This document shows positions 23,011-35,213 of a stretch of DNA of 64,000 nt, piece by piece. The DNA comes from Nilaparvata lugens (taxonomy: Eukaryota > Arthropoda > Insecta > Hemiptera > Delphacidae), in contig NC_052516.1 in the NCBI RefSeq assembly GCF_014356525.2, positions 24,386,154 through 24,450,153 on the forward strand. The letters run 5' to 3'. The notes under the pieces are model-generated. The model was given only the letters and a program-made list of their open reading frames with translations, was not told the origin of the DNA and ran no database searches. Every line of letters begins with the position of its first letter. Positions within the stretch are counted from its first letter, which is position 1. The translations under genes and the position numbers were made by a program.

Positions 23011-23519
23011 AAAGTAGTCACAAGTGTTTCATTCATGAGCAACTTAAGCTGTAGATCGAGAGTTGATTTCTAGATGGTCTCATGAAATAGCTAAGGACCA
23101 AGGTTATGGTTGTGACTTGTAAAAACATCCGTTTCAGGTTTAGTTTATCTCTATTTTGTGACTCTGGTGTTTCACTAACTTCTTCACATGTCTTATACGA
23201 GTGTATTGCTCTAATCGACATACAAATTAGGAATCACAGTGATAATAATTTATCCATCTATATTTCATACAATAAGTACATTATAAAAATTATGGGGAGA
23301 GGGAAAATAAGGTAACCTTGTGCTATTCCTCTCCCAAATTTAGATAACACATAGTCCGAAATAGGTTAAGTCTCGTAGTTCTTCGATATTCCCAACAGAT
23401 ATTTTTATTCCCCACAGCTATTTAGTTGAACATGTATCAAGCGCTAGAACATGTTGTAATAGTATATTTCTCACCTAGGGCCGAAAATGAGACTTTTCCG
23501 GCTCGAAATCGGTTTTCAA

Positions 23520-23663
23520 GGCCGAGGCCGTAGGCCGAGAACTAGAAAAGATTGAGAGCCGGAAAAAACATTTTTGCCCGTGGTGCGAAAATGAAAATCA
23601 CCACGGGCAAAAATGTTTTCCAGCTCTCAATCTTTTCTAGTCCTCGGCCTACAGCCTTGGACT
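23520..23663. repeat. Palindrome (foldback), copy 2
   Basis: Counterpart of 3409-3553 within copy 2 of the large repeat, with a few substitutions. Confidence 0.85.
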
Positions 23664-23666
23664 AAG

Positions 23667-24006
23667 TGTAAATTCAACCTGCCACATAATTGAACATAAT
23701 CTAAAATAATGAATAAAAATACTTGGACAATTTCCTGATCTTCAGATTACTCCAGGTTTGCTAGAGCTATGACCTTCCACTTTTGCTTTCGAAAGTGCTA
23801 AATTAACAATTATTCTCATATATTATATCACAATATTATATTACAATATATTATATGAGAATAATTGTTTATTAAGCACTTTCGAAAGCAAAAGTGGAAG
23901 GTCATAGCTCTAGCAAACCTGGGGTAATCTGAATATCAGGAAATTGTCCAAGTATTTTTATTTATTATTTTAGATTATGTTCAATTATGTGGGAGGTTGA
24001 ATTTAT
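23667..24006. repeat. Long palindrome (foldback), copy 2
   Basis: Counterpart of 3557-3897. Both arms are preserved, and the arm junction (AAGTGCTAAATTAAC here, AAGTGCTTAATTAAC in copy 1) differs by one base. Confidence 0.88.
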
Positions 24007-24575
24007 ACTTTTTTATTATTTCGAATGACAATAAGATGTTATTATTATGAATGTTTTCATTCTCGAATAATGAACACAAAATGAAAAGTTTTTTGATCAG
24101 CTCTTTTAGCGCACTTGAAATTTGGACAATCTGAATGTCAACAATGTTTGTTATCTTCGACTGCAGAAGTTGAGGTTAGAAGTCCTATCCTACTCTGGAA
24201 ATCTAATCTGAATAGTTTATAATATCTTTTTTGTATTTCATTCATCCAAATAAAATGATAGTATCCTATTGCAGAATATTTTATTCAATTCTAGAAGCAT
24301 AAACTGATTCCGTTTCATAAACCATTTTGTAAACACGTTCACATCAAATCAGAATCAGCAGACTTCAAGGTTATTTTACAGCCCTAGTACCGAAAATCTT
24401 CTACTGGCCTGGTCAGAAGACAATAATTTTCGGTCTCCATATGACGCACGTAAACCAGCTCATTACATCCAAGTGAGGCGAAAAAAAATATTGAAAAGGA
24501 TTATCCAGCTTTCATGTGAATACGAGAAGCCCTGAACAAGGAAGTGATCATTGCTTCAATCTAACTTGTACATTA

Positions 24576-24726
24576 AGGGCCGTTTGCACAGTGACAGTTT
24601 AACCTGAATTTTATTTTAAATTGGATTGAATCCGTACAAGTCTAGTTTGTTATAATGTGTTTCATTTTGAGGTTAAGCCACCAGCTGATTAAATCAAGTT
24701 TAAGCTTCGACTGTGCAAAAGGCCCC
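24576..24726. mobile_element. MITE with GGGCC termini, copy 2
   Basis: Counterpart of 4467-4617 with several substitutions, so the element predates the separation of the two long copies. Confidence 0.7.
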
Positions 24727-25405
24727 AATTGAATCTTGAGAAGTGCCCTAGAAACCAAATTCAAAGTACGAGATACAAAATCAGTGGAATGGAAAATAAC
24801 AAGTAAGTTGTATTATTTGCTATGAGTCTCTATTCATTGATTGATTGACACTTTATCACAAATGACAATATATTGCCAGGTCTTGCAAGGCCCATTGCAT
24901 ACTAACACTACATTATAATGCAAACAAATGAACAATTAACATATTCAGAACAGAGTCTGAGCCATTTCACAGTACTGTATTTATATAATTATATTAAGGT
25001 ATTTTTCCATAATTTGATAACGTTTGAACTCCTTGCAATATCGTCATCATGAAATCTTGATAATGCAACTGCTCATAAATACAGTACAGTATAAGGATAT
25101 GATTGAACCAGATTCATTGGACTGGAAGTGCAGAGAATCTGTTTATTCAATTTAAAAGCTGATGTTTGCTCAAATTCAAAAATGGAGCTTTTAAGATAAT
25201 ATCATTGATTGTTGGGAAGAAATCAGCAAGTCATCTTAAAATTGCAAAAGTTATGGAAGTTTTCGATGTTATGTAGTTTTATTCAGTTTTTAGAAAGTTG
25301 AAGTTCTAATTTTAACAATATGATTATCTTATATTACAGGCACCAGCTGACATTGTTTGGATTGAGTGTTCTTGTTGATGAGGAATTAAAATTTAAATTC
25401 CTTAC

Positions 25406-25524
25406 CTATTTCTAGATATTTCTGATGAACGGGATCATACTCGTCCCAGACGATACTTCTGAAGCGATTCCTCTCCTTTGATCCTGCTAGAACGGCTTCC
25501 TTGTTTTGGAAATCGTTTGGATTC
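25406..25524 (-). CDS. Nlg: Neuroligin exon, 119 nt, copy 2
   Basis: Minus-strand exon following the one at 44927-45078: acceptor TTTCAG, donor GTAAGG. It starts with one base that completes the GG left by the previous exon. It then encodes NPNDFQNKEAVLAGSKERNR, FRSIVWDEYDPVHQKYLEI, and leaves one base. The WxxYD-HQKYLEIG pattern is the end of the neuroligin esterase-like domain. Length is 119 nt (1+117+1). It differs from the copy at 5308-5426 by one synonymous change (AAC versus AAT for Asn). The following exon (expected KPR-KNH-RAHQLSVW-type sequence) is not found between here and position 1, which is odd if this copy were the end of a real duplicated gene segment. This copy is the one contiguous with the upstream exons on the same gap-free sequence. 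Confidence 0.9.
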
Positions 25525-25751
25525 CTGAAACAGAAAAGGAAAAATTATAGGTTACTGAATTATTTTATTGAGGGATCGTCTACGTTAAAACAGGGATCGA
25601 TCAACAGTGACATAAAACTCGGAATGTAACACATTATACTGAATGTGATTCCATACAAAACCGTAACCGTAACCAAATAAACCATATGAATAAACCTTCA
25701 TCCATACAAATTGACAATAAATTACATATATTAAAAAATATATAATTTATT

Positions 25752-25981
25752 AAAAAGACTAAGAAATTGTCAAAAACCACAGATTTATTGATAGTTATAA
25801 AGACCGGTTTCGGCTGTTACACCATTGTCAATCTCTGATAAACAGAGAACTAAAACGACAAAGAAATTGTCAGATTAACAATGAGCTCAGTTTATCAGAG
25901 ATTGACAATGATGTAACAAACGAAACCGGTCTTTTTTAGTATAAATAAATCTGTTGTTTTTGACAATTTCTTAGTCTTTTT
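25752..25981. mobile_element. MITE, AAAAAGACTAAGAAATTGTC termini, copy 2
   Basis: Counterpart of 5655-5884 in copy 2. Here the left end keeps the canonical AAAAAGACTAAG. Confidence 0.85.
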
Positions 25982-26330
25982 AGTTGATAAGGATAATTAC
26001 CACATTATCAACTTCTTAACTACACAAAAAATAAATCACAATCAATTCATTCATACCTTCATTGACACAATATAATAATATTATTCATAATCATGATTAT
26101 CTTGTAATGAGGAATACAGCAATCAGGCATGCTGATTGCGAAAACCATCTGTGGTTTTGTCAATTACTTGGTCTCTTTAGTTAATATGAATAATTACTAC
26201 AATATCAACTTCTCAACTACACAAGAAATAAATTACCATAAATTCATTCATACATTCATCGACACAATATAAAAAATTCATAATCATGATTACTTTTCAA
26301 TAAGGAATCAGGCATTCAGGCATGCGCAGT
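25982..26330 (+). repeat. 199-bp tandem duplication, copy 2
   Basis: Same two-unit arrangement as 5885-6235, with a few extra small indels. Confidence 0.7.
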
Positions 26331-26689
26331 TTCCTTCCTTCAACTGCCTTACAGAAAATCAAAGAATCAACTTGTCATACCAAATCTTTACTTCTTGAAC
26401 CTGATTCTTTGAACTGAAAATTCTGTGAATTGAACAACTACAAGACTCCTTTCCAATTTGGGAAAGGAACAGTTCTGAGCAAAGCCTAATGCTCCTCTCC
26501 TTATCATATTCTCGATTTGTGTATCATAAAGCTGAAATGTTCAGAATGAATAGTTCAGGAAAAAAGTAAGACAGGGAAAATCCTCAACCACGTGATATTT
26601 CTGGAACAAGGTACTCGACAAGACACTTATTCCAGCCGGTAAGTGCAGGTTTACGTGGGCGTCTTATAAACACAGATAAAAGTGAAGAC

Positions 26690-27940
26690 GTGAAGACTAA
26701 TCCACGTACTGTTTTTGTCTTGTTCTTCTTCTCTAGTTATCTTTATCTTTCTCTTATTCTCACTCATACAGAATCTTCTCTTTCTCCTGTTTACATCTTT
26801 ATTTTTCACTGGTTATCCTTCTCGTTCTTTCTCGTTCTCGATTTTTCCTCCCTCTCTTATTCATGCGTTATTTCTCCCACTCTTAAATCAAACCAATTCA
26901 CTGTTCCTCCTTATAGAAAACATTTTATTCATCAGTGATCTATTTTCCTTCTCTCCTGATCATCCTTCTCTTCCTCCCTTCTACTCATACCCATAACAAT
27001 CATTTACTTCTTCTATGAAACTATTTTCATCCTTCTCTGTTTGCTCCCTCAAATTCTCACTCAAACTCAACTTTCCCACTACTCCTTTATACATATTTCT
27101 CCTTCTCGTTCACTCTCTTCCTACTCTCTTCCATTCTTACTCTTACAGAACCATCTCTCTCTCTTCTATACATAAAAATGTATATACATGAAAATTATTC
27201 AAAGAAGCTAGATAAACTTTATTATAAAATCAATCCACTTGTATTAAAATTGATAAAAACAATATAAAAAATTGAAGTACGCTCTTATTCAAAAGATTTC
27301 AAAACTTGAAATGTTCAAAATATTTCAGGTTTTCAAAAATGTTTCAAATGAAAGGGTACTTCATTTTTTTATTGTTTTTATTGATTATAATTTATTATGT
27401 ATCCCATGTATCCTACATCTTCCATCATCATTGTTTAATGCCCTCTTTCTCACTCCCAAAATTCCTCATACGAAGCATTTCCACCCTTTCATCATCTCTA
27501 TTCGTTGAAGATCACTCACCACTTTCCACCCCCTTCTCATTCGTAGGAAACTTTCTCTCTCTCCTTTATAATTATCTTTGTCCCTCAACAGTTACACTTC
27601 TCTTTCTCTTTCCCTTGCTCATTTTTTGGTATTTCTCATCCTCTACCCTCTCCTCTTCACATCTTCCTTCTCGTCATTTTGTTTATCTTCACCATTTCCA
27701 TACGGAGCTTTATCTTTCAGTCAACATCTTAACTCTCCACATTTTATTCTTCCCTATCACCATCTCATTTTCGCCCACACAGAACGTACTCTCTCGCCTC
27801 CATACATCTCACTTTCTTTTACTCTTCCCTATCTCCATCTCATTCTCACCCGCACAGAACGTACTCTCTCACCTCCATACATCTCACTTTCTCTGCAAGT
27901 AACCTCCTCTTTCTCTCTCACTCTAACTCTCTCTTAGTGT
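26690..27940 (+). repeat. Degenerate CT-rich array, copy 2
   Basis: Counterpart of 6590-7850; same repeated phrases, a few small indels. Confidence 0.65.
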
Positions 27941-28073
27941 TATTCCCTTGGGATCTTGCCTGAGCAGAACAAAGGAGACTATTATCCGTCTTGTGGAGAA
28001 TGATGGAGAAGTCAGCACCACGCTCTCTCTCAACCATTTACCTGTGAAAGTACTCCAATGTTACTCCTCCCAC

Positions 28074-28220
28074 TTCTTCTTCTTCATCATCATCATCATC
28101 ATCTTCTTCTTCTTCTTCTTCTTCTTCTTCTCTTCTTCTTCTCTTCTTCTTCTTCTTCTTCTTCTTCTTCTTCTTCTTCTTCTTCATCTTCTTCTTCTCT
28201 TCTCTCTTCTTCTTCTTCTT
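28074..28220 (+). repeat. (TTC)n microsatellite, copy 2
   Basis: Same microsatellite as 7976-8120. It carries CTC interruptions that are absent from copy 1, so the array has changed internally between the two copies. Confidence 0.95.
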
Positions 28221-28629
28221 ATTCTCTCCATCATGTTCTTCTCCATTCACCTGTAGACATACTCTGATGCTACTCCTCCTACTTCTCCTCAAATGATTTT
28301 CTCCGCACTTCACGCTGCTAAAACTCCTCCTTGTTTATCACTTTATTCTTCTTCTCCCAATTGTTATCTTCTGATCCTTATTTCCTTTTTCCCTCAAACT
28401 CAACCTGCTCATTGAACCTGGATTCTAATATTACTCCTATATCTCCTATCCTTAATTCACTAACTCGAATGTGATCCTACTGTGATCTGGAACATTATTT
28501 GTCCGTTTGACTTTCCCTCTGACAGTCTGAGAAATATTTTCCAATTGAAATCATTAAAAACAAAAAAGAGATGTTAAGTCTTTAATTTTCCTTCATAACT
28601 TATCAAATAATAAGATAGATTCCCCATAT

Positions 28630-29205
28630 TTGCTTTCATATGTCAATATTTATATATCTACCATATCACGTCGCTCCACTTTCTCTTTTTTTGTGCCCCG
28701 GTCCAGAACTGTGAGTCACTATAATTCTCCGGTCAACAGAATTCAAAGACTTTTCAACTGTTTCTCTGAGCAACTGGACATCTTCTGGTTCTCTCGTGAA
28801 AAATTTTATAGAATATTAAACAGTCTATTGTGAGATGTCCTTGCTCAGTCGTGTTGTCGATTATTTGTTGCTGTATATAGGTGTGTATATATTGCACTGT
28901 GTACTTCTTACTCATTTTCTTGCTTCATTGGCAGGTATCAGTCCTCTGACATTCATTTGTTAGTCTTATCCATTCTTTGTAACATTTTTATTTTAATTTT
29001 AGAATCTTTTCATTTCTATATTCCATTTTATGATAATTTTCTTGTATTTTTTCCTTCTCTTGTATTTCTATAGTTTTTTTTCTTTCAACATCGTTGCAAT
29101 TGTAAGTTACATTGCTCATTGTATAATAATCTTGTATTGTTGTATTTGTGGAGGAGACATATTAGGGGTAACCTGTTGTCTCCATAAATAAATAAATAGA
29201 CATAG
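28630..29205 (+). mobile_element. 5'-truncated LINE 3' end, copy 2
   Basis: Counterpart of 8526-9105, one Ser/Phe difference in the terminal frame and few changes in the 3' UTR. Confidence 0.5.
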
Positions 29206-29394
29206 TTTTCCAAAACAACTGCTGGATCTTAGGCCTCCAATACAACTAGTGTTGCTCTAATATTGCTCTGAATGCTATAAAACTGGTCTCTATATATTTT
29301 TATTCATGCCGTTCCTTCTCTTCTATCTAGAACCTTCATCATTCTCTTCTCTGTCTAATCATTTTCTAATTCCTTGTTTATATCTCCCACTTTT

Positions 29395-29968
29395 GGTAGA
29401 GAGTTAGTGGGAAGGATACTTTGAATATTCTTTCCGAAGAATGGACATTGATATGTCCAAAGCTCCGCCAATTTATGAAGATGCATGACATATTTCTATG
29501 TATATTTATATGAAGATGCATATTATCTATTTTATCTATAGTTATTACAGATTGCTTTTTTTCATATGATATACAGCTCAATAATTATTTTTCGCCACAC
29601 TGCACAGAAAGCAGCTGTTTTCCAGTCCCTACGTAGATCTGAAAGACATTGTTTGCAGACGACTCTCGTCTGACGTCAGAACAGGTTTCTTTCCGGCCTA
29701 GGCCGGAAAGAGTACCCTTTCCAGCCGCTAACATAGAACTAAGAAATTCAATAATTGAAACATTCATGATAATACCATCTTATTGTCATTTGAAAGAATA
29801 AAAAAGTATTAACTCAACCTCCCACATAATTGAACATCATATTTTAGGTTATTAAGACAAATCAGAATGGAAAATACTTGGACAATTTCCTGATATTCAG
29901 ATTACCTCAGATTTGCTAGAGCTATCATCTTCCACTTCTGCTTTCGGAAGTGCTTGGTAAACAACTAT

Positions 29969-30009
<41 letters not shown>

Positions 30010-30280
30010 TGTTTATTTTTGTGTGTAGCGGAAAATAGCGTTCGCACCACGGGCAAGAATGTTTTTCCGGCTCTCAATCTCGGCCTACGGCCTCGGACTT
30101 GAAAACCGATCTCGAGCCGGAAAAATCTCATTTTCTGCTCTAGTTGCGAAATATATTATTCTTAGTTGATATTTTGTAAATTCATCTATAATTTTGCTGT
30201 ATTGTAAGCTATTGTATATAAGTGTATAAGCCAGGCTATATTGTAATCTACATAAATTTAGTACTCAATCAATCAATCAA
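29395..30280 (+). mobile_element. LINE 3' UTR with repeat insertion, copy 2
   Basis: Counterpart of 9290-10170. The insertion spans 29589-30153. It lacks about 40 bp after AACTAAGAAA that copy 1 has, and has a longer AT tract and a CACCACGGGCAAGAATG segment missing in copy 1. Confidence 0.6.
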
Positions 30281-30958
30281 TCAATCAACCACTATTTTTC
30301 AATATCCACCCAATCATCTCATTTCTCCCTCTCGTCTACCTCTTCCACCTCTTCCATCACTTTCAACTCCCCAATCTCTATCGCCTCTTCTATCTCCTCA
30401 ATATCCATCCCCTGATTCCTTTCTCATATTACTCCTATCCCTCTATACCTTCCTCTTCACCCTTCTTTCCCACCTCAAAACTAGATTATAATTCATCCAG
30501 TTCCGTCATTATAATAGAAACATAACCTATTTTTATCGACCTGTAACATTATCAAAATTTGGGAATGGAATAGTTTTGGTCCAAGTCTGTTGTTCCTACC
30601 CAATCATATTATTTTATATGATTTGTAATATTGTATCCACGAATAAATAAATAAATATTCAACTTCTCTCTTTCAACACTATCTCCATTTCCCTTTCCTC
30701 CAATCCCTATCAACTCTCTCAGCTTAATTGCACTAAAACTTTTGAGGAATATCCAGCGCAGAGAAATGGATGGAGATCAGCCAATTACAGTGACGGATAG
30801 AGTTGTAGGTAGAAGCGCAGTTGCCAATTTGACGATTTGAGTCAGTCAAGTGTAGGCTTCCAGACAGGAAACTCCGTAAGTTGAACATGAGCGCTTGAAT
30901 ACTCACTAGAAATTAGAGAACGCTGAACGGTGGAACGGTGACTTCGTCGCCGTTGTAT

Positions 30959-31442
30959 CATAGAGAAACAATAGCATAAGTAGATATGCCATGGTATAGG
31001 GCGTTTATGTCGCAACTTTTACTGTTATCCCAAGCCGATAGTTCATGTAATTGTTACCCGTGAAGCTGTGTGACACTGGTAGTCTCTCATATTGTGCCGT
31101 TCATACTACTCTCACCTCAACAAAACAGTAAAATTCGACAATCGGTTTGAGATAACAGTAAAAGTTGCGACATAAACGCCCTATACAATGGAATATCTAT
31201 AGTAAGGTCCACGTTATAATGACAGTGGATAAAGATAGAAGAATAGCGATGCCGATTCTCTGCATTAATAAATTAATTATAATTCTACACTGTCAAAATC
31301 ATAATTGGCATCATTGTGGACCTAGAAAAGGATAGTACCACCGGCTTTGTCAAATGATAGACAAGGATAGCAAAACCAAAGTTGATCAAATACTGTCATT
31401 TTAACGTGGACCTCACTATACTTATGCTATTGTTTCTCTATG
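30959..31442. mobile_element. Nested palindromic MITEs, copy 2
   Basis: Counterpart of 10842-11321, with the inner TA-flanked element at about 31200-31418. The inner element is 4 bp longer here (AATAAATTAATT versus AATTAATT). Confidence 0.85.
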
Positions 31443-31789
31443 CTTGTATTCATACATCTGTTTGCCTTCTCTGTTGCGCATGTCCCTCCCAAGTCAGAAG
31501 TTATTTTGTACAGAGTATAATCGCAACCAAATGCAACAATTCTTTCTATTCTTACAGATAGATGTTAAAAGCTGAGTCTCACCTTAGAGATAATATAGCT
31601 TAAGCTAGCTTATACTTTTTTTCTATACCATCACACTCACCAACTAACTCTATGGTCTCACTTTCTAACTCTATGATCTCACTTACTCACGAAGCTGTAC
31701 TGAAAGCATCTTACTATCACAATGCATAGAACGTACCCTCTTCAGATCTCTTAGCGGTTACGCCCCCACTTTAACTCGCTTCTCACTCT

Positions 31790-32340
31790 CATACATAGTT
31801 CCTCTCCTCAATCTCTCTTTCTCTCTCACTTTTATACATCACATCTCACTCAATCTTCATCTCTCACTCTTATACATCACATTTTAGTCACTTCTCTCTC
31901 ACTCTACTTTATCACATCGAACTTATTCTCTCTCACTCTACTTTATTACATCTAACTCAATCCTTATCTCTCACTCTTATACATTACATCTTACTCACTT
32001 TTTGTCTCTCATTCTGCTTTATCACATCTCACTCACTCTTCAACATCACATCTCACTCAATCCTTATACACTCACTCTTATACTACATTTTACTCACTTC
32101 TTCTCTCTCACTCTACTTTATCACATCTAACTCAATCCTTATCTCTCACTCTTATACACTACATCCTACTCACTTTTTCTCTCTCATTCTGCTTTATTAT
32201 ATCTCACTCATTCTCTCTCACTCTTCTACATCACATCTCACTCAATCCTTATACACTCACTCTTATACATTACATTTTACTCACTTCTCTCTCATTCTGC
32301 ATTATCATATCTCACTCACTCTTTCTCTCTCACGCTTGTA
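31790..32340 (+). repeat. CT/ACAT-rich satellite-like array, copy 2
   Basis: Same array as 11640-12240; part of one unit present in copy 1 (near 11905-11930) is missing. Confidence 0.75.
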
Positions 32341-33128
32341 CATCTCTTCATTTCTTTTCCATCTCTTTTTCTTCTCCTTTTTTAGGATATACAACTGAAT
32401 CCTCAAGTAAAACAACTCCAACTTACTCATTGCTTTACATCACCAAACACTCTCAGAAGTGATTTTATTCGGCTATTACTCCTTTTCTCACTTTCTCTCT
32501 ACTATTCTTTAGAAAGAGATATTGCTTTCCTTGAACAATCTTTTTTTTTTGTTCTCTCCTTCCAGTGAACGTTTTCTTCGGCTCTTGATCCTTTATTATC
32601 ATTTCCCCCTCTTCATCCGACTTTTTTCGCTTCTCCTTTTTTTGTGACATTCTCCTCGTTCTTTTCAATTCTTTTGTGAACTCCAATAAAAAAAATAGAA
32701 GAGTACAATCACACACGTAAATGAGTGGGATGGATAAAATTTCTTAGAAAGCTTGGAATGCCCAAAAAATTGTCTTATAATAGGCATCACCTATATTTTA
32801 GACATAGTTTTATAATATACGTACCAGCAGGTAACACGTGTCCGAAACGGTCTAATTAAAAAATTGAGAAACTGGAAAGTTGACGTAATAAGATCTTTGA
32901 CAATTGAAAAAAGGCATTATAACCATCCCGGTAGATAAAGAATCTATTTATGCGAAATTTCAAGTTAATCAGTTGAGTAGTTTAGACGTGATAATGCGTA
33001 ATAGTTCTTTACTGTATCATATCATAGATTACATAATTATATTTTAAATACAAATTATAATGTTTGTTTTTTGGTCCTTAGAAATTATCTCTTCAATATG
33101 TGAATATTTCCTATTTGAGTGATGATAA

Positions 33129-33231
33129 TGTGAAATATTTCTTCTATGTTTGGTTTTGAAGCATCCAAATTTAGAAATCCACTCTGTGATAATAATTAAG
33201 TACTGTAAATTTTTTGAAGCGAACAACTATC
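33129..33231. other. Intron sequence beyond the gap-truncated copy
   Basis: First sequence to the right of the large repeat with no counterpart in the window. Nothing recognisable in it. Confidence 0.4.
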
Positions 33232-33398
33232 AAGGTGCGTACAGATTCACGCGCCGCGAACATGAACAATTCATTTTTAATCAGCTGATGCCAAGCTTTT
33301 TATATCTGTATCTTACCGTTTCTGTAAAAATACAGATATAGTAAGCTGATAGAAAGTGGAATGCTCACGTTCGCGGCGCGTATATCTGTACGCACCTT
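33232..33398. mobile_element. MITE with AAGGTGCGTACAGAT termini
   Basis: Left AAGGTGCGTACAGATTCACG CGCCGCGAAC, right GTTCGCGGCGCG TATATCTGTACGCACCTT; internal ATCAGCTGAT and AAAATACAGATATAG. No ORF. A second member lies at 33659-34908. Confidence 0.85.
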
Positions 33399-33400
33399 TA

Positions 33401-33588
33401 GGCTCAACTCACACTTACGCGACTCAAGTCAAGAAGGGACTCGACTCTAGTCGAGAGCATGTGTTTTCAAATGGTGACGTCGCGGAGACTAGAATCGATT
33501 GGTCTGAGTGTCACCATTTGGAAACACATGCTCTCGACTAGAGTCGAGTCCCTTCTCGACCTGAGTGAGTGTGAGTGTGAGTTGAGCC
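33401..33588. mobile_element. MITE with GGCTCAACTCACACT termini
   Basis: 188-bp palindrome lying directly next to the previous MITE. GGCTCAACTCACACTTACGC is mirrored by GTGAGTGTGAGTTGAGCC. The arms share GGGACTCGACTCTAGTCGAG and AGCATGTGTTTTCAAATGGT with their mirror images. The centre contains GGTGACGTCGCGGAG. Confidence 0.85.
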
Positions 33589-33658
33589 GACTTAACTTAT
33601 CTTGGACTATGTGTAACATGATCTAAATTTGGGAGAGGAATAGCACAAGGTTACCTAC

Positions 33659-34908
33659 GTGCGTACAGATATACGCGCCGCGAACATGAGCAATTAAATC
33701 TGTAAAAATACAGATATAGTCAGCTGATTAAAAGTGAATTGCTCATTTTCGCGGCGCGTAAATCTTTTTTTATAATAATAATAATAATAATTTATTCAAC
33801 CAAAAACAAACATTGTACAAACAAATTGAAATAAAATAACATAACTGGTGTAGCAAACACCCACGCATGCACAATACATGTTTATCATTATAGTCTAAAT
33901 GAAGCCCCAAAGGTAATCCTGTGTGTGGCCTTTCTTCGTATATTTAATCACAATAGAAAATGATCAAACAAAATATAGAAAAAAATGAGAGAAGAAATAT
34001 AGAGAGTCTCAAATTGATAATATACAAAACCTTGAAATACTACAAAATTTCAAAAAAGAATCAAGAGAAAAAAATTGAAAATAAAATAATAAATCATATT
34101 GCAATTTAAACAGTTCTCCGTGCGGACAGCACATTCCAAATGATAATTATCGATTCTTCAGTCAAAATATGAAGCCATGCAAAATATTAGTGCTATAACA
34201 CAATATAACTGCATAAATAATTCAAAGTCCCAACCATACAAGAACTAAATCAAACATGAAAAACAAAATATCAACTTTCGAGCATGAAAACCTTCATAAA
34301 AACAACTGTGTATCATCAATCGCAACAATGAATTTTTTTAATCTGGCCTTTACTATTTCGCTATATTGACACTCCTGTAAGTCTGGTTAAAAGGCATTGT
34401 AAAGCTTACCACCTACATATCTGAAAAATATTTTGTTATGCTCAAGCCTAGGTTTATGTAATTGAACTCTATTTCTATAGCGTACATTATAATCAGCGAT
34501 ATGGGTTTGGTTTGTCAATTGACTTTTATTTTTGAAAGTATCCAAAACTGCTTTAAACAAAAAGGAATATGTGACTGGTAATCCATTAAGGGATCTGAAC
34601 AGGGGTAGCGAGTGTTCGATCCTTGGCTTGCCACATTATCAATCTTATAAAAATGCTTTTGTGCTACAATAATAGGTTTCAAATTTGTTGATATGCACTT
34701 CCATAACATATGTTTCCATAATTAATTCTTGACTCAACCAGAGTATGATACAAAAATGTACTAGAAAATATATTGGACACATATTTCTTTTAAAGTGGAA
34801 GTTCCTTATGGAAATTAACATTTCTGATTTTAATTTATGTATATGATCATACCATGAAAGTTTATTATCTATTAGCAAACTGTACATACTGCATATCTGT
34901 ACGCATCT
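33659..34908. mobile_element. MITE (GTGCGTACAGAT) split by a LINE insertion
   Basis: Left MITE part 33659-33764 (GTGCGTACAGATATACGCGC ... TTCGCGGCGCGTAAATCT). The right terminus ATATCTGTACGCAT is at 34893-34908. The intervening segment is a minus-strand retroelement. Joining AAATCT to ATCTGTACGC restores the terminus seen at 33375-33398. Confidence 0.75.
33765..34892 (-). pseudogene. 5'-truncated Jockey-like LINE inside a MITE
   Basis: The minus-strand 3' tail is AATAAATTATTATTATTATT at 33770-33795. Upstream frames at 34645-34887 read LLIDNKLSWYDHIHKLKSEM then NFHFKRNMCPIYFLVHFCII, the C-terminal region that follows the RT in Jockey-like elements. The next frame (34515-34709) ends near INLK-type sequence, so at least one frameshift is present. 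No RT catalytic motifs remain. Confidence 0.65.
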
Positions 34909-35213
34909 TTATTATTTCTCTCACTATTATTTTGATAATATACTTATCGTGTGAATCAATAAAGAACTGTATGATTCGTTTTTGTTGGAAAATAAATGTG
35001 AATATCAAGAGGACGTTATCAAATACGAATGGCAAAAAACCGCCTGATGATTGGAGTTATGATTTGGTGTGTTGGGTTGAAGGGATAGAGTCGGGTAAAA
35101 GATGGGATCTCACTGAACTTTCTCGAGAAGTTTTGATGGAAAAAATTCTTGATGGAACTGGGAGTCTTTCCACTTCTGAGTTGATTCTCATCTTTATTCA
35201 TGAGGTTAGGTGA
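34909..35213 (+). other. Unrecognised open frame
   Basis: A frame opening at 34854, inside the MITE/LINE, continues to 35213. Only the downstream part (KKPPDDWSYDLVCWVEGIES, GKRWDLTELSREVLMEKILD) has a balanced composition. I do not recognise it. No acceptor or promoter evidence. Probably chance or a gene fragment. 35214-35729 shows nothing recognisable. Confidence 0.15.

Larger units (their letters stand above)
18425..33128 (+). repeat. Large direct repeat, copy 2
   Basis: Partner of 1-13047. Relative to copy 1 it contains two extra segments near its left end: the 0.8-kb repeat at 18519-19341 with one flanking arm, and the TIR element at about 19635-20516. It lacks 33 bp near 33002. From 33129 on, the sequence has no counterpart in the window because copy 1 is cut by the gap. 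All elements described in copy 1 recur here about 20.1 kb downstream. Confidence 0.9.
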
